22,659 nt of DNA from JBCDCP01 sp039181495 (GTDB lineage Bacteria > Pseudomonadota > Alphaproteobacteria > Rhizobiales > Tepidamorphaceae), in assembly GCA_039181495.1 (NCBI GenBank), contig JBCDCP010000040.1, forward strand, positions 1 to 22,659, written 5' to 3'. Shown in pieces: positions 15,113-22,636 of this stretch. The notes beneath the pieces were generated by a model. The model saw nothing but the letters and a program-made list of their open reading frames with translations, made no database searches and was not told where the DNA came from. Numbering within the stretch: position 1 is the stretch's first letter; each line of letters begins with the position of its first letter. The translations under genes and the position numbers were made by a program.

Positions 15113-15898
15113 ATGGACTGGCAGCAAGCAAGAAACTCCGGCCTTCGCACGTCGTTGGACGATTCAGGCGTCCTCACCATCACCCTGCCCGATATCGCGT
15201 TGGGAGGGTTCAGCCGACGGGACTTGCGCGATTTCACGCAAATCCTGGAGGGCGCTACTCGAGATGACAATCTGCGGGTCATCGTACTCGAGGGGACCGA
15301 GGGCGGGTTCTGCATCGGACTTGCGCTCGATGAATTCGTTGATGAAGCGGGCCTCGATGATCTGTCGGATGCTCTCAGGGCCTGTTTCAACGCATTAGCC
15401 GACAACCCACTGCCCTTGCTTGCGGCGGTTGAGGGCAAAGCGATTGGCTTCGGTTTGTCACTTCTGGTGCATTCAGACCTTGTGGCCATCACGCCCGGGT
15501 CACGCCTGGAGGCACCATTTCTTAGCCTTGGTGTCCTGCCTGAAGCCGGCTCGACACAAATCCTGCCTGATCGCATCGGCTACCTGAGTGCATTCAAGCT
15601 GTTCTGCATCGGCGAGGGGCTGGATGCTGAGTCAGCGCACGCTCTGGGTCTGGTAACCGACGTCACCGACTGCCCGAAGGACGTCGTCCGCAAACAGGCG
15701 GCACGCCTTGCTGCCCGACCCTTGGGGTTGGTTCGGGCAACCAGGCAAATGCTCAAGGCGAGCCAACATGGCCTTCAGCGCAGAATCGAACTGGAAATTC
15801 TTGCCAGCCATGAACGATTGCGTTCGGCCAATGTCCGCGAACGCTTGGCACGTCTCGCGGCCCGAATGGCAAGACAAGCAAGGCGGGCTGTCGCATGA
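15113..15898 (+). CDS. Crotonase-fold protein, probably enoyl-CoA isomerase-like, linked to luxI
   Basis: This 261-residue enoyl-CoA hydratase/isomerase superfamily member keeps the fold signatures: GGFCIGLAL (about 64-72, first oxyanion loop), AAVEGKAIGFGLSLLVHSDL (about 104-123, second oxyanion loop) and LEAPFLSLGVLPEAGST (about 132-148). The two hydratase glutamates (rat E144 and E164) align with S116 and F136, so water addition is unlikely. E144 of this protein, in LPEAGST, falls where yeast Eci1-type isomerases have their catalytic glutamate and PaaG an aspartate. I infer double-bond isomerisation of an acyl thioester. ATG 15113 follows the luxI stop by 13 bases, with AGAGG/GGGAAG upstream; a longer reading would overlap luxI and has no support. 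The C-terminus is arginine-rich (RLARLAARMARQARR), which is unusual. Confidence 0.85.
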   Translation: MDWQQARNSGLRTSLDDSGVLTITLPDIALGGFSRRDLRDFTQILEGATRDDNLRVIVLEGTEGGFCIGLALDEFVDEAGLDDLSDALRACFNALADNPLPLLAAVEGKAIGFGLSLLVHSDLVAITPGSRLEAPFLSLGVLPEAGSTQILPDRIGYLSAFKLFCIGEGLDAESAHALGLVTDVTDCPKDVVRKQAARLAARPLGLVRATRQMLKASQHGLQRRIELEILASHERLRSANVRERLARLAARMARQARRAVA

Positions 15899-16104
15899 CC
15901 AATACAATCAAGAATTCGCAGTGTACCGATGACCTTGACGCTCTGCGAGCACTCATCCGCTACTCGTCCGAAGAGGCAGACCGCCTCGGCTTCGTCCATC
16001 TGGCCTATTTGTTGGAATTGGCGGCGATTGAAGCGCGACGTCTGCCTGACAGCTCAGAGCCGATATGGGGTGAGGCATCGCGCCCGAAATCGGTGGCGAA
16101 CTAG
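15895..16104 (+). CDS. Small hypothetical helical protein in the luxI operon
   Basis: This 69-residue protein matches no family I recognise. Its ATG overlaps the crotonase stop as ATGA (15895-15898), strong evidence that it is a real, translationally coupled third gene of the luxI operon. It is predicted to be two amphipathic helices, about 12-30 (DDLDALRALIRYSSEEADRL) and 33-50 (FVHLAYLLELAAIEARRL), joined by a glycine turn, with a disordered tail. There is no signal peptide or membrane segment. Small two-helix proteins act as antiactivators of LuxR proteins elsewhere (TraM, QseM), but no sequence match is claimed. Its TAG stop overlaps the urtE TAG stop on the other strand in a CTAG (16101-16104). 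Confidence 0.75.
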   Translation: MTNTIKNSQCTDDLDALRALIRYSSEEADRLGFVHLAYLLELAAIEARRLPDSSEPIWGEASRPKSVAN

Positions 16105-16796
16105 ACCGAAACGGCTTCCTTCAACCTGTCCTTCTCAAGTTCGGACTTGCTTCCAGCCAGGACCACCTTGCCGCGCTCAATCACACAGAAGCTGTCCGCG
16201 AGTTCATAGGCAAAGCTGAAGTATTGCTCGACAAGGATGATGGCCATATCGCCCTGGTCGCGGAGATAGGCGATCACCTTGCCTATCTGCTGAATGATGT
16301 TGGGCTGAATGCCCTCGGTCGGCTCGTCGAGTAGCAACAGTTTCGGTTTGGTGATCAATGCGCGTGCAATGCTGAGTTGCTGCTGCTGACCACCGGACAG
16401 ATCGCCTCCACGGCGGTTCAGCATTTCCTTGAGCACGGGGAAGAGCTCGAAAATCTCGTCAGGTATCCGGTGCTCCGCCTTCGGCAAGCAAGCGTAAGCC
16501 GTTTCGAGGTTCTCACTGACGGTCAGCAGCGGGAAGATATCGCGCCCCTGCGGGACGTAGCCGACCCCGAGCCGGGCTAGCAGATGCGGTTGCGGTTTAG
16601 CGATATCCCGATTGTCGAATTGGTACTTTCCACCGCTGCGGTGGTGTGTACCGGAGATTGCCTTGAGCAGACTGGTTTTACCGACGCCATTTGTGCCCAT
16701 CACGCAGGTCACCTGCCCTTGGTTCGCTGCGAGATCGATGCCGTGCAGGATCTGGGACTGGCCGTAGTGGAGTGTGAGGTTCTCGAGTAGCAGCAT
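16101..16796 (-). CDS. urtE: Urea ABC transporter ATP-binding protein UrtE
   Basis: This 231-residue ABC ATPase of the branched-chain amino acid/urea (LivF-like) class has Walker A GTNGVGKTS (about 34-42), Q-loop YVPQGRDIFPLLTVSENLE, signature LSGGQQQQ (about 133-140) and Walker B LLLLDEP (about 153-159). The end of the protein (SKSELEKDRLKEAVSV) is typical of UrtE, as is the motif PTEGIQPNIIQQI. It energises high-affinity urea uptake together with UrtD. Its ATG follows the urtD stop by three bases. It is the last gene of the urt operon and ends in a stop codon shared, on opposite strands, with the quorum-sensing operon. No terminator is visible between them. Confidence 0.95.
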   Translation of the reverse strand: MLLLENLTLHYGQSQILHGIDLAANQGQVTCVMGTNGVGKTSLLKAISGTHHRSGGKYQFDNRDIAKPQPHLLARLGVGYVPQGRDIFPLLTVSENLETAYACLPKAEHRIPDEIFELFPVLKEMLNRRGGDLSGGQQQQLSIARALITKPKLLLLDEPTEGIQPNIIQQIGKVIAYLRDQGDMAIILVEQYFSFAYELADSFCVIERGKVVLAGSKSELEKDRLKEAVSV

Positions 16797-16799
16797 GGG

Positions 16800-17540
16800 C
16801 TAACGACCCAGATAGACATCAATGACACGCTGGTCCTGCGTGACATGGTCGAGGGTGCCCTCGGCGAGCACCGAACCTTCGTGCAGGACGGTGACCTTGC
16901 AGTCGAGGCGCCGGACGAATTCCATGTCATGTTCAACGACCAGAACCGCGCGCGTCTTGGCGGCTTCCCGCAGCAGATCAGTGGTGTGTTCACGCTCAGC
17001 GAGGGTCATGCCTGCTGCGGGCTCGTCGACGAGCAGGAGGCGCGGCTCCTGCGCCAGCAGCATGCCGATTTCCAGCCACTGTTTCTGACCATGAGAGAGT
17101 TCCCCGGCAGGGCGCGACAGCGCATCGTTGAGCCCGATTTCCTCAGCCAGATCAGTGATCCGAGCAATGTCGTCATCCGCACGCCGGTAAAACAGCGTCG
17201 CAACTGGACTGCGGTCCTTCTTGAGCGCCATCAGCAGGTTGTCGAAGACGCTCTGCTGCTCAAAAATTGTTGGGCGTTGGAACTTGCGGCCAACGCCGGC
17301 CCGCGCGATCTCGGCTTCCGACATGGACAGAAGCGAGAGGCTGCGCTCGCCCCAGATGACCTGTCCTTCGTCGGGACGCGTCTTTCCTGTGACGATGTCC
17401 ATGAACGTCGTCTTGCCAGCCCCGTTTGGACCGATAATCGCTCGTAGCTCTGGCTCGCTGATCTGGAAAGACAGATCGTTGATGGCCTTGAAGCCATCGA
17501 ACGACACCGAGACGCTATCGACTTCCAACAGGGCACTCAT
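16800..17540 (-). CDS. urtD: Urea ABC transporter ATP-binding protein UrtD
   Basis: This 246-residue LivG-like ABC ATPase has Walker A GPNGAGKTT (about 37-45), signature LSHGQKQWLEIGM (a UrtD hallmark), Walker B LLLVDEPAAGM and the switch histidine in VVEHDMEFVRRL. It forms the ATPase pair with UrtE. ATG 17540 overlaps the urtC stop as ATGA (17537-17540), which fixes the start against a 55-residue longer reading that runs into urtC. The C-terminus, QRVIDVYLGR, is normal. Confidence 0.96.
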   Translation of the reverse strand: MSALLEVDSVSVSFDGFKAINDLSFQISEPELRAIIGPNGAGKTTFMDIVTGKTRPDEGQVIWGERSLSLLSMSEAEIARAGVGRKFQRPTIFEQQSVFDNLLMALKKDRSPVATLFYRRADDDIARITDLAEEIGLNDALSRPAGELSHGQKQWLEIGMLLAQEPRLLLVDEPAAGMTLAEREHTTDLLREAAKTRAVLVVEHDMEFVRRLDCKVTVLHEGSVLAEGTLDHVTQDQRVIDVYLGR

Positions 17541-18718
17541 GATGATGGCTTCCGCACGAGACGGTCCACCAGACCGCCAATGCCCTGTGGCGCAAACAAC
17601 GTCACCAGTACGAAGCTGAAGCCGAGCAGCACGAGCCACCAGTCGACCCATTGGACGGTATAGAAGCCAAGCGGCAGATCGGGCGCCTGGCCGCCGGTAA
17701 ACCATGACGAAAGCAGCGACACCAGCGCTGCACCGATCACGGCGCCATAGATGCGCCCGCGTCCGCCGATCGCCACCCAGACCGCCAGATAGATCGACGC
17801 AATCGGCGCTATCTCCGCCGGGTTGATGATGCCGGCCTGCGGATAATAGAGCGCACCCGCGATTGCTGCGACGACCGCCGTCACGGTGAAGATCGCGAGC
17901 TTGTAGAGTTCAACGCTATAACCGAGGAACCGGACACGCGCCTCATCGTCGCGAATGCCCTCTATGATGCTGCCGAACTTGCCGCTGACGATCCAGGCGG
18001 TCAGTACATAGCCAAGCCCGAGAGCCAGCGCCGAAGCCCAGAAGAACCATAGCGAGACGACTGATTGCGGGACATCTTCAGCGCCAGGAATGTTCTGCAA
18101 ACCCGACAGTCCATTGTTGCCTCTCAGACCGCTGTCGTTCTGGAACAGGTAGAGCGCCAGTGCCAGCGTCATCGCCTGAGTGAGGATCGACAGATAGACG
18201 CCGGTAACGCGGCTGCGAAAGGCAAGCCAGCCAAAGATCAGCGCCAGAAGGCCGGGTACCAGGACGACCAGCAGCAATTGGATGAAGAGACTATCGGCGA
18301 AGGCCCAGATTGCCGGGAATTCGTTGCCTCCGACGACGCCAAAAATCTGAGTGGCAATGCCGTCGCGGATTTCCTGAACTGTTGGCGGAAGCTCCGCATT
18401 CGCTAGGGACGACACGACGATCGTCTCCGTGCGCGCATACATGAGCCACATGCCGATCATGTAGCCGCCAAGGCCAAAAAAGGCGAAATGGCCGAGCGAC
18501 AGAATCCCGCAATAGCCCCAAACCAGATCCATGGCGATGGCCACGAGACACAGGCAAAGCGTCTTGCCGAGCGTCTTGATGAAGCTGGTCGAAAGAAAGC
18601 CCGTGCCCATGGCCTCACTGAGCAGGGTAACGCCGAGCGTGAAAAGCGCCAGCAGTCCGATGAAGATCAACACCGAGGGGTTTCGCAGAAAGAAGGAGCG
18701 CTGTCTGAGTTGCTCCAT
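17537..18718 (-). CDS. urtC: Urea ABC transporter permease UrtC
   Basis: This 393-residue LivM-like inner-membrane permease has about ten hydrophobic segments. Family motifs include MDLVWGYCGILSLGHFAFFGLGGYMIGMWLM in its N-terminal third, FRSRVTGVYLSILTQAMTLAL, a middle FGSIIEGIRDDEARVRFLGY coupling loop that contacts the ATPases, and the end VLVTLFAPQGIGGLVDRL. A long extracytoplasmic insert after the fourth segment (around TVQEIRDGIATQIFG) is typical of UrtC. The ATG (18716-18718) lies two bases after the stop of the GNAT gene, so urtC is read in the same transcript although it is separated from urtB by that gene. Confidence 0.95.
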   Translation of the reverse strand: MEQLRQRSFFLRNPSVLIFIGLLALFTLGVTLLSEAMGTGFLSTSFIKTLGKTLCLCLVAIAMDLVWGYCGILSLGHFAFFGLGGYMIGMWLMYARTETIVVSSLANAELPPTVQEIRDGIATQIFGVVGGNEFPAIWAFADSLFIQLLLVVLVPGLLALIFGWLAFRSRVTGVYLSILTQAMTLALALYLFQNDSGLRGNNGLSGLQNIPGAEDVPQSVVSLWFFWASALALGLGYVLTAWIVSGKFGSIIEGIRDDEARVRFLGYSVELYKLAIFTVTAVVAAIAGALYYPQAGIINPAEIAPIASIYLAVWVAIGGRGRIYGAVIGAALVSLLSSWFTGGQAPDLPLGFYTVQWVDWWLVLLGFSFVLVTLFAPQGIGGLVDRLVRKPSS

Positions 18719-18720
18719 GA

Positions 18721-19200
18721 TCAGCCCTCCTTTGTCCCCGCAAGCGTGCAGGTCATGAAGACGCTGTGTGGGTCGAGGCGATAGGTCCCAAATGGAGGTG
18801 TCTCCTCAAAGCAGTTGGCTGCGTAGAATTTCCGAGCGCGGTCGAAATCAGGGTGCGCGCCTGTTTCCAGCCAGAGTGCAGGGTAGCCCCGTTGCCGACC
18901 AGCGGTCTTGATTGTGGAGAGCAATGCTTCGCCGACACCCTGACCGCGGGCCTCTGCAACCGTGTGCATGGACTTGACCTCTCCACCAAGTGGGCCAAGC
19001 GCCTTGAGCGCAGCCATGCCCACCAGCTGCCCATCGACGCTCGCTTGCCACACCGTAATGTCCGGCGCGGCCAGTTCGTCTCTCTCCAGCCGGTGCTGGC
19101 TTTCGGCGGGCGCGGTGCCAGCGCAGAATTCGGCGTGGCGATCGACCAATGCGGCAAATCCGGGATGAGCAAGATCGGCAAGGGTGACGGTCACCGCCAT
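18721..19200 (-). CDS. GNAT-family N-acetyltransferase inserted between urtB and urtC
   Basis: This 159-residue GNAT-fold protein has the acetyl-CoA-binding motif A at about 84-100 (VKSMHTVAEARGQGVGEALL, the R-x-x-G-x-G loop). The downstream stretch FDRARKFYAANCFEETPPFGTY and the end DPHSVFMTCTL are shared by a common small acetyltransferase group. It would move an acetyl group from acetyl-CoA to an unknown amine. ATG 19200 follows the urtB stop by two bases, and its stop precedes urtC by two, so it is fully embedded in the operon. This is not part of the standard urt set. It may be a passenger or may act on a nitrogen metabolite; the sequence does not say which. Confidence 0.88.
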   Translation of the reverse strand: MAVTVTLADLAHPGFAALVDRHAEFCAGTAPAESQHRLERDELAAPDITVWQASVDGQLVGMAALKALGPLGGEVKSMHTVAEARGQGVGEALLSTIKTAGRQRGYPALWLETGAHPDFDRARKFYAANCFEETPPFGTYRLDPHSVFMTCTLAGTKEG

Positions 19201-19202
19201 GA

Positions 19203-21209
19203 TCAGTCTCCCGCTGCCCGGCCCTTGAGCGCGATGATGCCGCGCGGGCGGAACTGAATAAAGATGATGATGAAGATGATCATGTAGGTCTGGGCGGCGA
19301 GCGTATTGGCCGGATTGAGCCACTCGATTCCCTTCTGCAGAAAGCCAATCAACGTGGCGCCGGCGAGTGTTCCAAAGATGTTGCCGACCCCGCCGACGAC
19401 CACCGTCATGAAGCTCTGGACGATGTAGTCCGAACCCAGTTCAGAAGTGACTTTGGCGAACAGGCCGATGGCCACACCTGCGATTCCGGCGATGCCCGAA
19501 CCAAGACCGAAGGTGAGCATGTTGACCCGTTCGATGTTGATGCCCATCGACGCCGCCATGCGCGGGTTCTGCGTCACCGCTCGGACCTCAAGACCGAGCC
19601 GCGTCCGGTTAAGGATGAACAGGAGCAACAAGAAGAACGCAATCGCCATAACGAAGATCGCGATCCGGATGTAGCTGATCGAAACCACATCATTGAGCAC
19701 CCACGCACCGTCCAGCCAACCGGGTGAGGTAAGCGGCCGGGCTTGCGTGCCGAAGATGTTCTTGGCGAGCTGCTGCAGCGCGATCGATATGCCGAATGTG
19801 GCAAGCAGGGTCTCAAGCGGCCGGTGATAAAGCCAACGGATAACGAGACGCTCCATGGCGACCCCGGCTGCAAAGGTGATGGCAAAGGCAAGCGGTAGCG
19901 CCAGCAGAATTGAGAGCGTGTAGTCAGGCACGAACTGCTGCACGACATAGCCGGTATAGGCGCCGATCATGATGAACTCGCCATGGGCCATATTGATCAC
20001 GCCCATGACGCCGAAAGTGATGGCGAGACCGATCGCTGCGAGAAAGTAGATTGATGCGAGGCTGATGGCGTCGAGCGTCAGATCGACCGTGCGATAGCCC
20101 GCCACTTGCGCATTGATCGAATCCAGCGTCGCAGCCGCTGCGTCCGTGATGACGCGGTTCGGCTCGGTATAGACGGCATAAAACTGATGGGCATCGATGG
20201 CTGCCTGCCTGTCCTCATCCGACACAAATGCGGGAACGAGGTCTTCAACCGCCAGGGCCTGATAGGCAGCATTGCGGGCATCTTCAGTCGAAAGCTCCGA
20301 GACCGCCATTCCACCCACGGCGCCGTAGGAAATGTTGGCTATCAGCGCCGCGTCGCGCGCGTCGACCGATACTGGTTCCGGCGCAAGCCCAGCATCAGCG
20401 AGCATGCCATAGGCATCCTCAAGGCTCAGATCATCGCCTGGTGTCAGCCGATCAGCGACGTTATCGTTTTCGCCTGGCCCATCGGCACTGACCCTCGTCC
20501 GCGTATTGAGAATCGGGTTAAGGGTTGCCCGCACATCCACGCCCAGATCGCTTCCGAATGTTCCAATTGCCGCAATGCGGGCGGCATCGTCTTTGTCGAA
20601 CCGTATGGTCAGCAGACGCTCAAGGCGCTCCTTCCGGGCGCGAAGTTCCAGCTCCTGTTCGCTTTCGATCGCTCCGCGCAGTCCGGGCAAATGCGAGGCA
20701 TCAGGATCTCGCTGGATGGCGTCAAGGCTTGCACGCCGCACGTCGGGATCGGGGTCGGAGAGCTGGAACTGAACCAGTGCGGCTGAGATCAGACCACGGA
20801 TGCCGCTATTGGGTTTGATCTCTTTCAGGTCGTCGCGCTGGGCCGTTCCCAACACCTCATCGGTCGCCACATGGCGCAAGGTGTAGGTCTTCCTGTCATC
20901 GGTCTCGACAGTGAAGAACCGGCCGTCGGACTTGCGTGCCCAGAGCTGTTTTTCGCGCCAACGCTCAAGCACTAGGGCTGCTTCGGGCAGGCCGCTATCG
21001 CGGAGCGCATCGATGGCCGGCTGAATGGTCCGGCGGGAACTCTTCTGAATGATCTCGGTATGGGTGAGAAGGACCTGCTCAATCGGCGCCAGATTGGCAC
21101 CCGGGGTGCCTGCAGCGGGCGGTGACAGATCTTCTCGGGCCATGGCGGGCCACGCCGCCAGAACCATCAGGCCGGCGCTCAGCAGATAGGCAAGTACAGG
21201 GGTTGGCAT
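19203..21209 (-). CDS. urtB: Urea ABC transporter permease UrtB (long form)
   Basis: This 668-residue protein has a signal-like first helix (VLAYLLSAGLMVLAAWPAMA), a large extracytoplasmic N-terminal region of about 350 residues and a LivH-like permease domain in the last 300. The permease shows LASIYFLAAIGLAITFGVMGVINMAHGEFIMIGAY in effect, a coupling loop around TRLGLEVRAVTQNPRMAASMGIN, and VGGVGNIFGTLAGA. The N-terminal region contains helical repeat-like stretches (DPDPDVRRASLDAIQRDPD) and is characteristic of UrtB versus other LivH proteins. ATG 21209 gives a sensible signal peptide, although no good ribosome site is adjacent. The TTG at 21281 is rejected because a stem-loop (21244-21271) would lie inside the gene. 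Confidence 0.94.
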   Translation of the reverse strand: MPTPVLAYLLSAGLMVLAAWPAMAREDLSPPAAGTPGANLAPIEQVLLTHTEIIQKSSRRTIQPAIDALRDSGLPEAALVLERWREKQLWARKSDGRFFTVETDDRKTYTLRHVATDEVLGTAQRDDLKEIKPNSGIRGLISAALVQFQLSDPDPDVRRASLDAIQRDPDASHLPGLRGAIESEQELELRARKERLERLLTIRFDKDDAARIAAIGTFGSDLGVDVRATLNPILNTRTRVSADGPGENDNVADRLTPGDDLSLEDAYGMLADAGLAPEPVSVDARDAALIANISYGAVGGMAVSELSTEDARNAAYQALAVEDLVPAFVSDEDRQAAIDAHQFYAVYTEPNRVITDAAAATLDSINAQVAGYRTVDLTLDAISLASIYFLAAIGLAITFGVMGVINMAHGEFIMIGAYTGYVVQQFVPDYTLSILLALPLAFAITFAAGVAMERLVIRWLYHRPLETLLATFGISIALQQLAKNIFGTQARPLTSPGWLDGAWVLNDVVSISYIRIAIFVMAIAFFLLLLFILNRTRLGLEVRAVTQNPRMAASMGINIERVNMLTFGLGSGIAGIAGVAIGLFAKVTSELGSDYIVQSFMTVVVGGVGNIFGTLAGATLIGFLQKGIEWLNPANTLAAQTYMIIFIIIFIQFRPRGIIALKGRAAGD

Positions 21210-21243
21210 AGGAGCGACGCGTGAGACCTCAGGCCATCGTAAT

Positions 21244-21271
21244 GGCGGCGGTGGGGCATCGCCCCTCCGCC
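21244..21271 (-). terminator. stem-loop between urtA and urtB
   Basis: GGCGG (21244-21248) pairs with CCGCC (21267-21271), and GGGGC (21253-21257) with GCCCC (21261-21265), closing a 3-base loop. This makes a 10-bp GC-only hairpin with an internal bulge. It begins 26 bases after the urtA stop and 35 bases before the urtB ATG. There is no T-run, so it is more likely a 3' mRNA stabiliser or partial attenuator than a full terminator. Confidence 0.6.
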
Positions 21272-21297
21272 AGTTCTCCAAGCAGACTTAAGCTCGA

Positions 21298-22593
21298 TTA
21301 ATAGTTCGACTGGATCTGCACGCAGGTCTTAGTTTCAGTGTTGTACATGCCGCAGCCCAGGTCCTTCCAATCCGACATCAGGACCGCTGATTCCGGCAGG
21401 TAGTCAGTCCAAGCATCGCCGGGTACCTCGTCGGTCTGGCTGATGATATCGAACTGGCCATCGGCCTGGATTTCACCGATCAACACCGGCTTTGCGAGAT
21501 GGTGGTTTGGCAGCATGACCGCCGTACCGCCGGTCAGGTTCGGAAACTCCTGGCCATACATCGCCGTACGGACGGCATCGACATCGGTGGTACCGGCGGC
21601 TTCCACAGCATTCACCCACATGTTGAAGCCGATATAGTGGGCTTCCATCGGGTCATTGGTCACGCGCTCATCGCCCATTTTGGCTTTCCAGGCGGTGATG
21701 AAGCTCTCGTTGACGTCGCTCTCTGCCGACTGGAAGTAGTTCCAGGCCGCGAGATGGCCAACAAGGTTCGTGGTGTCGAGACCGGAGAGTTCTTCCTCAC
21801 CCACCGAGAAGGCCACAACCGGGATGTCATCAGCGGAGATGCCTGCAGCGGCAAGCTCCTTGTAAAAACCGATATTGGCATCGCCGTTGATCGTCGAAAT
21901 CACGCCGACCTTCTTGCCATCTGCGCCAAGCGCCACGACGTCCGCGACGATCTTCGACCAGTCTGAGTGGCCGAAGGGCGTGTAGTTGACGAAGATATCT
22001 TCTTCCGCAATGCCTTTGCTCGTTAGGTAGGACTCGAGAATGTTGTTCGTGGTCCGCGGATAGACATAGTCGGTGCCTAGCAGCGCAAACTTCTCGACGC
22101 CCAGTTCCTCAAGGAAATAGTCGGTTGCCGGGATCGCCTGCTGGTTCGGAGCAGCGCCGGTGTAGAAGACGTTCTTGGAGCTCTCCTCACCCTCATATTG
22201 AACCGGATAGAACATCAGGCCGTTCAATTCTTCGAGCACCGGCAAAGCCGATTTCCGGCTGACCGATGTCCATGATCCGAAAATCACATCGACATTCTGG
22301 ACGGTCAGCAATTCGCGGGCCTTCTCGGCAAAGAGAGGCCAGTCCGATGCCGGGTCAACAACAACCGCTTCGAGCTGCTTGCCCAGGAGGCCACCCTTTT
22401 CGTTCTGCTGCTCGATCAGCAGCAGCATCGTGTCCTTCAGTGTCGTCTCGGAGATGGCCATCGTTCCCGACAGCGAATGCAGTACGCCAACCTTGATAGT
22501 GTCTTCGGCCTTGGCGTCCATTGCGAACGGAATCGCTGCAGCCACACCCAACGCCAGCGCGAATGCGCCCAACCTGTTTGCGCTCAACTTCAT
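21298..22593 (-). CDS. urtA: Urea ABC transporter substrate-binding protein UrtA
   Basis: This 431-residue periplasmic protein has a Sec signal peptide (about 1-29, basic start, hydrophobic core GAFALALGVAAAIPFA, cleavage after AKA). The mature domain starts EDTIKVGVLHSLSGTMAISET, the hallmark of UrtA/AmiC-like binding proteins. Other UrtA motifs are FGSWTSVSRKSALPVLEE, LMFYPVQYEGEESS and GTDYVYPRTTNNILESYL. The C-terminus has two cysteines (LGCGMYNTETKTC), probably a disulphide. It captures urea for UrtBCDE. ATG 22593 is preceded by a G6 tract as ribosome site; the longer 20-residue reading would begin upstream of the predicted transcription start and is rejected. It is the first gene of the operon, under a sigma-54 promoter. 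Confidence 0.97.
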   Translation of the reverse strand: MKLSANRLGAFALALGVAAAIPFAMDAKAEDTIKVGVLHSLSGTMAISETTLKDTMLLLIEQQNEKGGLLGKQLEAVVVDPASDWPLFAEKARELLTVQNVDVIFGSWTSVSRKSALPVLEELNGLMFYPVQYEGEESSKNVFYTGAAPNQQAIPATDYFLEELGVEKFALLGTDYVYPRTTNNILESYLTSKGIAEEDIFVNYTPFGHSDWSKIVADVVALGADGKKVGVISTINGDANIGFYKELAAAGISADDIPVVAFSVGEEELSGLDTTNLVGHLAAWNYFQSAESDVNESFITAWKAKMGDERVTNDPMEAHYIGFNMWVNAVEAAGTTDVDAVRTAMYGQEFPNLTGGTAVMLPNHHLAKPVLIGEIQADGQFDIISQTDEVPGDAWTDYLPESAVLMSDWKDLGCGMYNTETKTCVQIQSNY

Positions 22594-22607
22594 ATGAATA
22601 CCCCCCA

Positions 22608-22626
22608 CGCGTTTTCTGTTTACGCG
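22608..22626 (-). other. 5'-end hairpin of the predicted urtA leader RNA
   Basis: CGCGT (22608-22612) and ACGCG (22622-22626) can form a 5-bp stem with a 9-base loop. If transcription starts near 22627 as the -24/-12 promoter predicts, the mRNA would begin with this hairpin, which could protect its 5' end. The urtA ribosome site follows directly. Confidence 0.4.
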
Positions 22627-22636
22627 GGAGTGGGAG

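Noticed and set aside
21210..21281. TTG start at 21281 extending UrtB by 24 residues
   Set aside because: The extension is proline/arginine-rich, precedes a good signal peptide and would contain the intercistronic stem-loop.
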